The notes under the pieces are model-generated. The model was not told the origin of the DNA and searched no databases. It saw only the letters and a program-made list of their open reading frames with translations. Both the position numbers and the translations under genes were made by a program. Source: an uncultured Bacteroidales bacterium (GTDB taxonomy: Bacteria > Bacteroidota > Bacteroidia > Bacteroidales > P3). From it: a DNA stretch of 64,000 nt. The DNA lies in contig CASEWE010000010.1 in NCBI GenBank assembly GCA_949291555.1, positions 17,808 through 81,807 of the forward strand. The letters run 5' to 3'. Shown here in pieces: positions 10,001 to 19,084 of the stretch (its first letter is position 1; each line of letters starts with the position of its first letter).

Positions 10001-10529
10001 GCGCGATGCCTTGCAGGCCGATTTCCTGCAGTGGGACCGGCTCAACCGCTTGTTCGGGGATGCCACCGGGGCCAAGTTCCGGCGGATCGTGCTCAACTTC
10101 ATCATGGACGAGCTGCTTTCCTACGCCAACGAGCATCTGTGCCGGCTTTCGGATCGCTACCGCCTGGAGAGCAGCCCGGGTTCGTTCGTGGTTTTGGTGC
10201 GCGACCTGCACGACGGGGGCAGCCTCCGTTCGGCCGCGTCCTTGTCGGGCGGGGAGAGCTTCCTGGTGTCTTTGGCCCTGGCCTTGGGCCTGGCTTCGTT
10301 CGGGGGAACGCGCCTTTCGACCGATATCCTTTTCATCGACGAGGGTTTCGGGACCTTGAGCAGCAACGCCTTGGAGCCGGCTATCGAGGCCTTGGAACGC
10401 CTGCAGCAGCGCGACGGGCGGAAAGTGGGGCTTATCAGCCATGTGGGCCTGCTGCAGGAGCGCATCCGGGCGCAGGTTCGGGTGGAAAGGGCCGACCCCA
10501 CCCGCAGCCGGGTATGGGTGACGGATTAA
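7023..10529 (+). CDS. sbcC: Exonuclease SbcCD, SMC-like ATPase subunit C
   Basis: 1168 residues, Rad50 homologue. The Walker A motif GETGSGKST is near residue 40; a long Glu/Lys/Ala-rich coiled coil follows; the zinc hook CPVCGA starts at residue 547; a second coiled coil leads to the ABC signature SLSGGESF and Walker B ILFIDEGFG near the C-terminus. All parts needed for an active ATPase are present. The ATPase drives DNA-end tethering and opens access for SbcD. A very long antisense frame overlaps this gene; it is a GC-skew shadow. Confidence 0.95.
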   Translation: MKFKRLEIRNLASIETAEIDFEKGPLARHPIFLICGETGSGKSTLLDAICLALYDNSPRFEASSSNSFEVKNLQIRNNDQKQILKENTVEGWARLDFEGNDGKAYSARWTVRRLRRSLEREPKREWSLSWVDGGQEQTLVQVWEIKAKIQEVVGLSFEQFCRTSMLAQGEFTRFLKSNDNEKADILEKLADAGYFAKVGERIYQKAAAKQQACQEAEREIALLEVLSPEELQGLQAEKAGILSQLEACGRRLDDLQGKCSWLEKEQQLQQQAATAREGLSSAKAAMESEAYKEKEQLRQDWEQSVEARLYRKNLAGIGQEAEGVEAALAEALQELARLLSGKQALEQALAQEETAIGQLQDRLKAEEGHRDMYRESQAILVRLQAVAEARDAYRDASKKKRQAEADILEKQKEAEELAGKIEGLRPAIDQQEEKLRALQEECGKADLQDLHEKQSAASLRIEKIEDAKRKLEDMGRIVEARGRLEKEAGELSLQQEKLRQESEALEKSEEDAGKELDEAGKLLEAVKSSVGDMAKALRAALHVGDACPVCGAKVSALLRDEDFQKAYDPVKQRYEEAGAACREIAGKRSANQSKQEICRKSLETLREKEEECGQDFGKASAAFAGSLRKAGIEAAGIEPEGKEPEQPAFWEKSAGEDPGGIPWAEIPLQTERISRLLEEKASAAGKEKENLENAIRAANAQAKALQAMQAAKDGLLKQEKELTGAQSKCKADLAALQAGRSAWETQMDASRKTVDDQRQALEESISWPDWKEAFASDPEAFKKRLQEASEAFLADSKALEDKAHARDLREKERDSASESFSAMKKQLGQAFPAEASGKWEEERPPKDLPKLCTALQARFASLLSQKESCARQRAEIAGKLAGFHAAHPGIGPERLDFLMGHATEAEAARQYSERCRKTFTEAEAAVAQAGKLLQTHAAGKPALSEGEDRETLPGLLEESRRESGRLNRELGALDQRLEADSRRREGLKEKIRQRDALQADFLQWDRLNRLFGDATGAKFRRIVLNFIMDELLSYANEHLCRLSDRYRLESSPGSFVVLVRDLHDGGSLRSAASLSGGESFLVSLALALGLASFGGTRLSTDILFIDEGFGTLSSNALEPAIEALERLQQRDGRKVGLISHVGLLQERIRAQVRVERADPTRSRVWVTD

Positions 10530-10639
10530 GGGGGCGGGCGTTTTCGAGGGGATAACGGCCCGCGGGCTTGGGGGGGAATGAGTGTGGCGGAGCGGAGAGC
10601 GGCTATTTCGATTCGATTTTTGTTTATTTTTCTACTTGA

Positions 10640-10657
10640 TTTTTTTTTTTTTTTTTT
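10640..10657 (+). repeat. Run of 18 thymines upstream of a promoter
   Basis: An uninterrupted T18 tract lies 11 nt upstream of a TATCTTTG box. In a GC-rich chromosome such a run stands out. Homopolymers this long are prone to slippage and here sit where the -33 element and spacer would be, so length changes could alter promoter strength. Confidence 0.7.
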
Positions 10658-10668
10658 GTCTAAAACGC

Positions 10669-10676
10669 TATCTTTG
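10669..10676 (+). promoter_or_regulatory. Bacteroidota -7 promoter box (TATCTTTG)
   Basis: Perfect match to TAnnTTTG, 126 nt before the lipoprotein start at 10803. A TTG at 10636 is about 30 nt upstream, further than the usual 19-23 nt, because the T18 tract intervenes. Confidence 0.6.
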
Positions 10677-10802
10677 TGCGTGGACGGGGCTTCCTTTTCC
10701 TGTGGGAAGGGGGGCGCGTTGGGGGCTGCTGCCGTCTTGCCGGCGGCGGGAATCCCGAAATTCAGGAAGCATTCATAAGTCATTCACAAAAAAAAGGAAG
10801 CC

Positions 10803-11246
10803 ATGGAAAAGCTTGTACGTTTGTTCGCGATGTTCCTCTCGATCCTGTTGCTTTTTTCCGCCTGCAAGCCGGACGGAACGGACGGGGATGGGTGGAAGGA
10901 ACCGGAAGTCTGGATTACCGATACTGGAAATAATAGAGCAAGGATTCATCTTAAAGGAGATACTGCGTATTTCTTGGTGGAAGGAGGTGAGTCTTATTTT
11001 CATGCAGGAGCTCTGAAAGGGATTCGGGAAATGGAAACTTATATTTTCGACTTTCCTGCGCTTGTCCCTGTCGATTCCGATGTGTATTTGCCGCTGGCGG
11101 ACGGGGATGGCTATATCCTGCCTGCAAGCACTTCCACGTTATACGTTGCGTATTATATTAAAGCGGTCAACCGGGATGCGAGCGGCAAGGTAGTCAATGT
11201 TTTTTACCAGTTGAGAAATTTTATTCCTTACGAGGGATGGTACTAA
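10803..11246 (+). CDS. Small lipoprotein of unknown function
   Basis: 147 residues. A lipoprotein signal peptide is clear: positively charged start, hydrophobic core and lipobox FSAC with Cys near residue 19, followed by a polar linker. The mature part is beta-rich with many aromatic residues and no motif I recognise. It is probably anchored in the inner leaflet of the outer membrane or exposed at the surface. Base composition is somewhat more AT-rich than its neighbours. It is a single gene with its own promoter box at 10669. Confidence 0.7.
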   Translation: MEKLVRLFAMFLSILLLFSACKPDGTDGDGWKEPEVWITDTGNNRARIHLKGDTAYFLVEGGESYFHAGALKGIREMETYIFDFPALVPVDSDVYLPLADGDGYILPASTSTLYVAYYIKAVNRDASGKVVNVFYQLRNFIPYEGWY

Positions 11247-11540
11247 CGGATATATGAAAACAAGCTCGCCTCTTTTCCATCCGGGCCGTTCCCCCGGCTC
11301 TTTCCTCGCGGCAAGGAAGCGGGCATGAACGCTTTCCGGGGAGAAAAGGCGAGGAAAAACCCGAAGAAAAGCGGCGGGATATTTTGCCGGGTGGGATATT
11401 TTTTGTAGGTTAGGGCTGGTTTTTTCTGGAATTTTCCGGGAAACCGGCCGGAATTGGCGTCCGCAGACGGGGCCTGGGCCGGTTTCCCCTGACGAAAACG
11501 GATAGGAATAGCGAGAAACTCACCGCCTAAACGAAGCCTT

Positions 11541-11861
11541 ATGCCCGCCTTGCCTTTTTTCTGCTCGGTTCCGGTATTCGATCCGGAGAGGTACAAGTTG
11601 GTTTGCCGGAGATCCGACCTTCGCCGGCAGAAGGTGCAGGCCGACCGCTTTTACCTCGTTTTCCGGGCCGAATGGGATTATGCCAGCTCCGATACCGGCA
11701 CCATCCAGTTCCTGGAGGCCTCTTTCCAGGACAACCTGATCCGGCTGAAGGAAGTGGACGGCTCGGCCATCATCGTGAAGGAAGTGCCGTACAAGGACAA
11801 GCGTAAATACGTGGAGATTTCCTCCTTCCTTTCCTTCAATGGCGGTTTTTCCATGGCTTGA
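11541..11861 (+). CDS. Hypothetical protein, 106 residues
   Basis: An open frame with plausible protein character (alternating hydrophobic and charged strands, DYASSDTGTIQFLE, VEISSFLSFNGGF) and no signal peptide. It converges on lptE, whose stop lies 168 nt away. No family recognised. An antisense frame of similar length exists, but its composition is typical of a shadow. The 294 nt before it (11247-11540) show no gene and no clear promoter box, so expression is uncertain. Confidence 0.45.
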   Translation: MPALPFFCSVPVFDPERYKLVCRRSDLRRQKVQADRFYLVFRAEWDYASSDTGTIQFLEASFQDNLIRLKEVDGSAIIVKEVPYKDKRKYVEISSFLSFNGGFSMA

Positions 11862-12029
11862 AGCGTTGCGCGCGGGGCGTCGGGAATGCCCGGCAAACCG
11901 CCACGGGAAGCCCCAACGCCGTTTCCCTTCATCCCCTTGAGCGGCGGAAAGCAGGACGGCCGTTTTTCCGCATCGTCCCCATTCCTTTTTCCGATGCATG
12001 CCCGTAAGCCGGCGTCTGCCAGCAGCCGG

Positions 12030-12548
12030 TTACCAGTTCACGAACGCCCGTTGGTAAATGTCGTCCACCAGTTCTTCGGTGATTTCCTCGATAAGGCCCG
12101 ATTCGACCGAGGAAAGGCTGAGCTGGGCGTCGTAGTCGCGGTAGCGGGAAAAGCTCTGGGAGAAGCTGAATTTTTCATCGAAACGGTTCACGTACTTCAC
12201 CTGCACGGTAATGGTAAGCCGGTTGAGCGCCGCCTGGTCGTTGCTCTGGATCGACTGGGGCGTTACGGTATAGCCGGTGATGGAACCCGAGAACTGCAGG
12301 TCGGCGAAGCCGTCCACGATGGGCAGGTTGCTCTGGTTGCTGAGGTACTCCTTGAGGCGGTCGGTGAACACCGAGCTGAGGGTGGGCTGCACGGAGGCGG
12401 CCTGGTTGCGGAAATAGCCCACGCTGATGGTCTTGGCTTCGGCGGGGATGGAGGCCCCGGTGAAGGAGTAGATCCCGCACGATGCCGGCAGGAGGAACAG
12501 CAAGGCGGGAAGCAGCGCGGGAAGGATTGTCTGCAGGCGGCGTTTCAT
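12030..12548 (-). CDS. lptE: LPS-assembly lipoprotein LptE
   Basis: 172 residues from the ATG at 12548 (MKRRLQTILP); an ATG 8 codons upstream (12572) is possible. The signal peptide ends in a lipobox PASC, then GIYSFTGASIP, characteristic of Bacteroidota LptE. LptE is the outer-membrane lipoprotein that plugs the LptD barrel and helps place LPS on the cell surface. It lies downstream of a sigma-54-type regulator, an arrangement I recall as common in Bacteroidales. Confidence 0.88.
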   Translation of the reverse strand: MKRRLQTILPALLPALLFLLPASCGIYSFTGASIPAEAKTISVGYFRNQAASVQPTLSSVFTDRLKEYLSNQSNLPIVDGFADLQFSGSITGYTVTPQSIQSNDQAALNRLTITVQVKYVNRFDEKFSFSQSFSRYRDYDAQLSLSSVESGLIEEITEELVDDIYQRAFVNW

Positions 12549-12627
12549 GGGCGTTTCGTTTCGTTTTTCCACTTTTTCCGGGTCGGCGCGGGGGAGGGTT
12601 TCCTGCCCGGCGGCGCTTTCCTTGCGC

Positions 12628-13920
<1,293 letters not shown>

Positions 13921-13971
13921 ATCGCAGGGGTTGGGGCGGGAATCCGGGCGAGCGCCGTCCCGGATAGCCGG

Positions 13972-14685
13972 CTATTTCATGTTGGTGTAGACGTTCTGCA
14001 CGTCGTCGTCCTCCTCGATTTTCTCCACTAAGCGCTGCACGTCTTCCTGCTCGGCCTCGCTCAGTTCCTTGGTGTCGGTCGGGATGCGGTCGAAACGGGC
14101 GCTGACCAATTCGAAGCCGTTGCTCTCGATGTATTTCTGGATGTCGCCGTAGGCTTCGAAAGGGGCGTAGATGGCGATGTCGCCGGTTTCCTCGTCGAGG
14201 AACACTTCATCGATGCCGCAGTCGATCAGCTCCAGTTCCAGGTCGTCCATGGCGATGCCTTCCTTGGGCTTGATGTTGAACACGCATTTGTGCTCGAACA
14301 TGAAGGAAAGGCAGCCGGTGACGCCCAAGGAGCAGCCGGCCTTGGTAAAGTACGAACGCAGGTTGGCCACGGTGCGCTGGTGGTTGTCGGTGGCCGTTTC
14401 GATGAGGATGCCGATGCCGTGCGGCCCGTATCCTTCATACACGATTTCCTTGTAATCCTTGTGGTCTTTCTCGGAAGCCCGGCGGATGGCGCGTTCGATG
14501 TTGTCCTTGGGCATGTTCTCCGACTTGGCGGTCTGGATGATGGCCCGCAGGCGGGGGTTGGAGGCCGGGTCGCTCCCGCTTTTGGCGGCAATGGTGATTT
14601 CTTTTCCTAAACGGGTAAATGTCCGGGCCATGTTGCCCCAGCGTTTGAACTTGCGGGCTTTCCGGTATTCGAATGCTCTTCCCAT
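13972..14685 (-). CDS. yebC: YebC/PmpR-family protein
   Basis: 237 residues, a standard length, starting MGRAFEYRKARKFKRW and containing the conserved YEGYGPHGIGILIETATDN stretch. Family members bind DNA as regulators, and some (the TACO1 type) act on ribosomes to relieve stalls; which role applies here is not decided by sequence. It is on the minus strand between yidC and the sigma-54 regulator. Confidence 0.93.
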   Translation of the reverse strand: MGRAFEYRKARKFKRWGNMARTFTRLGKEITIAAKSGSDPASNPRLRAIIQTAKSENMPKDNIERAIRRASEKDHKDYKEIVYEGYGPHGIGILIETATDNHQRTVANLRSYFTKAGCSLGVTGCLSFMFEHKCVFNIKPKEGIAMDDLELELIDCGIDEVFLDEETGDIAIYAPFEAYGDIQKYIESNGFELVSARFDRIPTDTKELSEAEQEDVQRLVEKIEEDDDVQNVYTNMK

Positions 14686-14830
14686 ATTGTGTCGTTTTCT
14701 TTTTTTGTTGGATTTCCCAATTTTTTCCGCCCTTGGCGGAGGCTTCCGGGCTTCCGGCTGCGGCCTTCAGCGGGACGGGGCCGCCTCGCCAAGGCCAGCC
14801 ACGTTTATCCAAGGCTTGCGGGGCAGCGGC

Positions 14831-16732
14831 TCAACGGCGGCGCTGGCGGGCCTGTTCCCGGGCTATCTCCTGCTGGCGGCGGGCCATTTCCTCCAGCCGC
14901 ATCTGGAATTTGGATTTCTTCACGGGCTTCTTTTTGTTTTCCTGGATTTTGGCCAGGACTTTGTCATCGTCTATGAGCTTGCGGATGATGAACATTTGCA
15001 GGAAGGTGAAGATGGAGGACAGGAAATAGTAGTAGTTCAGGGCGGCCGAGTAGCTGTTGAGGAAGGCCAGCAGCATGACCGGCATGAAGTACATCATGAA
15101 TTTCATGCCCGGCATGGTGCTGGAAGAGGGCTGCATCCGCATCGTGACGCGGGTGTAGAAGAAGTTCGACACCGCCATCAGCAAGGCGAAGAGGCTGATA
15201 TGCGCCCCGTAGAAAGGGATGTTGAACGGCAGGTCGAGGATGCTGTCGTAGCTCGAAAGGTCGTCGGACCAGAGGAACGGCTGCTGCCGCAGTTCGAACG
15301 AGGAAGGTATGAAGCGGAACATGGCCAGCAGGATGGGGAATTGCAGCAGGAGCGGGATGCAGCCCGACATGGGGCTGATGCCGGCTTTCTTGTAGAGCGC
15401 CATCATGGCCCGCTGCTTGTCCATGGCTTGCTCCTGCTTGGGGTATTTCTTGTTGAGCTCGTTCAATTCGGGCTGTATGACCCGCATTTTGGCCGAAGAG
15501 ACGTACGATTTGAACGTGAGCGGGAAAATCACGATTTTGAGCAGGATGGTGAGGATGAGGATGATGATCCCGTAGTTGAGGCCTTTGGCTTCCAGGAAGT
15601 CGAAGACGGGAATGACCGCGAAACGGTTGATCCATTGCATGAGGAAGAAGCTCCAGCCCAAGGGGATCTGGCGTTCCAGGTCCAGATGGAAGTCGCGCAG
15701 GATGCGGTACTTGTTCGGCCCGGCGTAAAGCTGCATGTCCACGTTCTGGAAGGAGTCTCCTTGGTAGGGGATCCCGATGACGGCTTCCATGTCTTTCAGG
15801 TAATCCGGGCCGGCGGCCTTGCGGGTGTAGTTCCGGATGCCGGCGCTGGGAAACTCGCTTCCGGCAATGAGCGTGAGGCTGAAGAACTGCTGCTTGAACG
15901 ATATCCATTTGGCCGGCGTGGAAAGTTCCTCCTCGTCGTCCTTGTTCTCTTTCAGGTATCGCGCCTTGTCGGTTACGGGCTTGTAATGCACGGCCGTGTA
16001 CATGCGCTCGATGTCCTTGGCTTTCTCGAATTGCTCCAGGCGGGCTTTCCATACCAGGTCGATGAAGCTCGTGTTGGAGGCGATCAGGTCCTCGGTATTG
16101 ACGAAATTCAGGTCGAATCCCATCATGTAGCTGTCTCCGCGCACCGTGTAGACGAACTCGATGTAGCGCGTCCGGTCGAAAGCCGGTTTCCCGGCCGAAT
16201 CGGCCTGGGGGGCGTTCGCGTAGAGGCGCATGCGGATCTCGAGGCTGTCGCTCCCTTCCACTTGCAGGGTCTCGGGCGCGATGCACTCGAAGTAGTACTC
16301 GTCCGTGCGGATAGTGCGGTTCCAAGCGAAGAATTGCAAGTAGAAGTCGGAAAGCCGTTCGTCGAACAGCGTCAGATCCTCTTTTTTATAGGTGAGGTAG
16401 TCTTTGAGGGTGATGCCGGCGATCCGGCCGCCCCGGGTGGTGAAGTCCACGCGGAATACCTCGTTTTCCACTTGGAGAAGCCGGGCTTGGCCATCGCTCG
16501 CGGCGGAAAAGGGGTGATGGGGGTCGAAATGCTTCCTCCCGGCCGAATCTTCCTTTGCGGGCAGGGGCTGCTGCAGCGGGACGGCGGCTTCGTTGCCTGC
16601 TTGCGCCGGGCTTTGGGAATAGGTGGGACTGGCGGCCTTGCGCTGCTTTTCCATCCGGGATGTCTGCCAGTAGGAAAAGCCTAACAGGACCAAGAACATC
16701 AAGACCAAACCGATAATGCTCTGCTTGCTCAT
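14831..16732 (-). CDS. yidC: Membrane protein insertase YidC
   Basis: 633 residues. N-terminal membrane anchor (residues 5-25), a large periplasmic beta-sandwich domain, then the conserved five-helix insertase core from about residue 360 (MQWINRFAVIPVFDFL) including the cytoplasmic loop with charged coiled coil (KMRVIQPELNELNKKYPK). The C-terminus is a strongly basic ribosome-binding tail. It inserts and folds inner-membrane proteins with or without SecYEG. A good promoter lies upstream at 16845-16875. Confidence 0.95.
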   Translation of the reverse strand: MSKQSIIGLVLMFLVLLGFSYWQTSRMEKQRKAASPTYSQSPAQAGNEAAVPLQQPLPAKEDSAGRKHFDPHHPFSAASDGQARLLQVENEVFRVDFTTRGGRIAGITLKDYLTYKKEDLTLFDERLSDFYLQFFAWNRTIRTDEYYFECIAPETLQVEGSDSLEIRMRLYANAPQADSAGKPAFDRTRYIEFVYTVRGDSYMMGFDLNFVNTEDLIASNTSFIDLVWKARLEQFEKAKDIERMYTAVHYKPVTDKARYLKENKDDEEELSTPAKWISFKQQFFSLTLIAGSEFPSAGIRNYTRKAAGPDYLKDMEAVIGIPYQGDSFQNVDMQLYAGPNKYRILRDFHLDLERQIPLGWSFFLMQWINRFAVIPVFDFLEAKGLNYGIIILILTILLKIVIFPLTFKSYVSSAKMRVIQPELNELNKKYPKQEQAMDKQRAMMALYKKAGISPMSGCIPLLLQFPILLAMFRFIPSSFELRQQPFLWSDDLSSYDSILDLPFNIPFYGAHISLFALLMAVSNFFYTRVTMRMQPSSSTMPGMKFMMYFMPVMLLAFLNSYSAALNYYYFLSSIFTFLQMFIIRKLIDDDKVLAKIQENKKKPVKKSKFQMRLEEMARRQQEIAREQARQRRR

Positions 16733-17142
16733 TCTTTTTCTTCGGGATAAGTGGGTAAAGGCCTCCGGACTTCTTCCGGTGGCCGGAGCCGGCTTCCCGG
16801 CTGGAAAGCGGTGGAGATGCCGCGGCAGGGGTCGCCAAAACGGGCAAAGGTAGGCAAAAAATGTTTTCTGGCAAACAGGCTCCCGGCGACCCGGCTTCCC
16901 GTGCGGGCGCGTGCGGCGGCATTCCTAACAGGCCGTTGTTTATTATTCATCGGGCCGGGCCATGCCGGGCAAGCGAAAATGCTTTACATTCGCGAAGTTT
17001 TAAACGTTTTCCGCAAACGGGTCGTCCGGAACCCGCGGCATTCGTCTTGGAACGGGCAAGTTCCGGGAACGGCGGCTGCAGGGCAACGGGAGGAAAGCCT
17101 TTGGGAAAACGACTAAGGAAAAGCAAACTAAAAAGACAAGCC
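16733..17142. other. Divergent intergenic region yidC / exbB
   Basis: 410 nt between two divergent genes. It holds the yidC promoter. I found no matching TAnnTTTG box for exbB and no gene. Confidence 0.6.
16845..16875 (-). promoter_or_regulatory. Promoter of yidC (TTTG-N19-TACCTTTG)
   Basis: On the minus strand, TTTG at 16875-16872 is followed after 19 nt by TACCTTTG at 16852-16845, a full match to the Bacteroidota housekeeping promoter. Transcription would start near 16840, giving a leader of about 108 nt before yidC. Confidence 0.8.
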
Positions 17143-17844
17143 ATGCTGTTGCAGATAACGCAAGCGATAGACACGGCGGCCGCCTTGCCGGAGGCCGCCC
17201 TCCAAGCGGTTCAGACGCAGGAAAAGATCCCGGTGATGGAACTGGCCGTGAAAGGGGGCTGGATCATGATCCCGATCGTGCTGCTTTTGTTCGTGAGCAT
17301 TTACGTGTTCGTGGAGCGCTGGATCGTCATCAACAAGGCCTCCCGCGACGAATCGGCCCTGATGGCCTCGGTACGGGACTATGTCATGGACGACCGCCTG
17401 GATTCGGCCAAGACCTTGTGCCGCAACACTTGCACCCCTACGGCCCGGATCATCGAGAAGGGCATCGACCGCATCGGCAAGCCGGTGGAAAACATCAAGT
17501 CGGCGATGGAAGACGCAGGGAACATCGAGGTGGCTCGTCTGGAGCGGAATATCAGCTGGTTGTCGACCACGGCCGGGGCTGCGCCCATGATCGGTTTCCT
17601 CGGTACGGTGACCGGCATGGTGCGGGTCTTTTTCGATATGGCTTCCAAAGGGAACAATATCGAAGTGGGCACCTTGGCCGACGGGATGTACCAGGCCATG
17701 GTGACGACCGTGGCCGGCTTGATCGTGGGGATTATCGCATATGTGTGCTACAATTTCATCGTTTCGCGCATCAGCCGCGCCACGCACGTGTTCGAAAGCC
17801 GTTCGGCCGAGTTCATGGACCTGCTCAACGAACCGGTGCGGTAG
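17143..17844 (+). CDS. exbB: MotA/TolQ/ExbB proton channel protein
   Basis: 233 residues from the ATG at 17143 (MLLQITQAIDTAAALP); longer in-frame starts upstream give non-family sequence. Membrane helix near residues 38-60, then the TolQ/ExbB core with TTAGAAPMIGFLGTVTGMV and a final helix pair. It forms the inner-membrane proton channel that powers TonB. First gene of an exbB-exbD-tonB-metallophosphoesterase operon. Confidence 0.92.
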   Translation: MLLQITQAIDTAAALPEAALQAVQTQEKIPVMELAVKGGWIMIPIVLLLFVSIYVFVERWIVINKASRDESALMASVRDYVMDDRLDSAKTLCRNTCTPTARIIEKGIDRIGKPVENIKSAMEDAGNIEVARLERNISWLSTTAGAAPMIGFLGTVTGMVRVFFDMASKGNNIEVGTLADGMYQAMVTTVAGLIVGIIAYVCYNFIVSRISRATHVFESRSAEFMDLLNEPVR

Positions 17845-17889
17845 TCCCGGGAATGGATTTCCCTTTGGAAAACAAGAAAAGGAAGCGCT

Positions 17890-18303
17890 ATGGCCTTGAA
17901 ATCCCGCTACAAGCAAGATTTGAACTTCAGTTCGGCCTCGATGTCGGATCTGGTGTTCCTCTTGCTGATATTTTTCATCCTGCTTTCCACCATGGTCAGC
18001 CCCAATGCCATCAAGCTGCTTTTGCCCAGCAGCAACAGCAAGACGATGGCCAAGCAGAATTACACCATTTATATCAATGACCAGTACCAGTACTTCGTGG
18101 AGCAGACCTACGTGGAACCGGCCGATCTGGAACAGGCCATCTACCAGATGGCAAGTTCGGCGCCGGAATCCACCATCGTCTTGCGGGTCGACCGCACCGT
18201 GCCGGTGCAGTACCTGGTACGGGCCATGGATGCGGTCAATGCGGTCAACGAAGAGACCGGTTTCAAATTGAAAGTCATTTTGGCTACGGCTCCGCATGAA
18301 TAA
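17890..18303 (+). CDS. exbD: ExbD/TolR-family biopolymer transport protein
   Basis: 137 residues. A short cytoplasmic N-terminus leads into a single membrane helix with the proton-path aspartate (SASMSDLVFLLLIFFILLST), then a periplasmic domain. It partners ExbB in energising TonB. It lies 45 nt after exbB and overlaps tonB by 8 nt. Confidence 0.92.
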   Translation: MALKSRYKQDLNFSSASMSDLVFLLLIFFILLSTMVSPNAIKLLLPSSNSKTMAKQNYTIYINDQYQYFVEQTYVEPADLEQAIYQMASSAPESTIVLRVDRTVPVQYLVRAMDAVNAVNEETGFKLKVILATAPHE

Positions 18304-19084
18304 GGAAAACAGCGAAAAGAAAGCCCGGTACATGGCTTTGGCCGTCACGTTCGCGGCAGCCGTGCTGTCGTGGGCGATCCTGCTCTTTTGCGGGTTGTAC
18401 CGCCCGTTCCCGCCTCCGCCGGAATACGGCTTGGAGGTGAACTTGGGCTACAGCCCGACGGGTACGGGAAGCCTGCAGGCCATGGACCCGGAGGCGACTC
18501 CGCAGACAGCGGAGCCGGAGCCTTCGGCAGCCAACCGGGAAGAAGCCGTGACGGTGTCCGACCCGGAAGCGCCCGCTTTGCCCGAGGCGGCACCGGAACC
18601 GGTTCAGCCATCCCCGAAAAGGGAGCGGGAACCGGAGCAAGTGGAAAAGAAGCCGGCCGAGCCGGAATTGAATCCCTTGGCCCTTTATCCCGGAAAGCGG
18701 AAGGGAACGGAAAATTCCTCGCAAGGGGAAGGGGAGCAGGCCGGCGACCAAGGGAAGCCCTCGGGAGACGTGAACGCCCAAGGATATGCCGGCAGCGGAG
18801 GCTCGGGCGGCATATCCTTTTCGTTGAACGGACGGACGCTGATGTCGTTGGTGAAGCCGGCATACGATTCGGAGGAAGAAGGGACGGTCGTGGTGCGGAT
18901 CTGGGTGGACAGGCAAGGCCGCGTCACCCGGGTTTCGGCAGGGGTGAAAGGCACGACCACCATGGATCAGAACCTGTGGCGGACGGCGGCGGCAGCGGCG
19001 GCGCAGTCGCGTTTCGTTCCTAAGGAAAACGCGCCCGAAGAACAGGTGGGAACCATCAGCTACCGCTTTGTGAGGGGCTCATGA
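18296..19084 (+). CDS. tonB: TonB-family energy transducer
   Basis: 262 residues. N-terminal membrane anchor, a long periplasmic Pro/Glu-rich spacer (PEPSAANREEA, EREPEQVEKKPAEPE), a Gly-rich segment, and a C-terminal TonB-like domain beginning around SEEEGTVVVRIWVDRQGRV. TonB carries proton-motive energy from ExbBD to outer-membrane receptors such as the one at 35.5-38 kb. The start overlaps exbD, and the stop overlaps the next gene (ATGA). Confidence 0.88.
   Translation: MNKENSEKKARYMALAVTFAAAVLSWAILLFCGLYRPFPPPPEYGLEVNLGYSPTGTGSLQAMDPEATPQTAEPEPSAANREEAVTVSDPEAPALPEAAPEPVQPSPKREREPEQVEKKPAEPELNPLALYPGKRKGTENSSQGEGEQAGDQGKPSGDVNAQGYAGSGGSGGISFSLNGRTLMSLVKPAYDSEEEGTVVVRIWVDRQGRVTRVSAGVKGTTTMDQNLWRTAAAAAAQSRFVPKENAPEEQVGTISYRFVRGS

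Noticed and set aside
6741..10442. A 1233-codon open frame on the minus strand opposite sbcC.
   Set aside because: It is fully antisense to a gene with complete Rad50 motifs, is Leu/Arg/Gly/Pro-rich and has no motif; it is a shadow of GC-rich codon usage.
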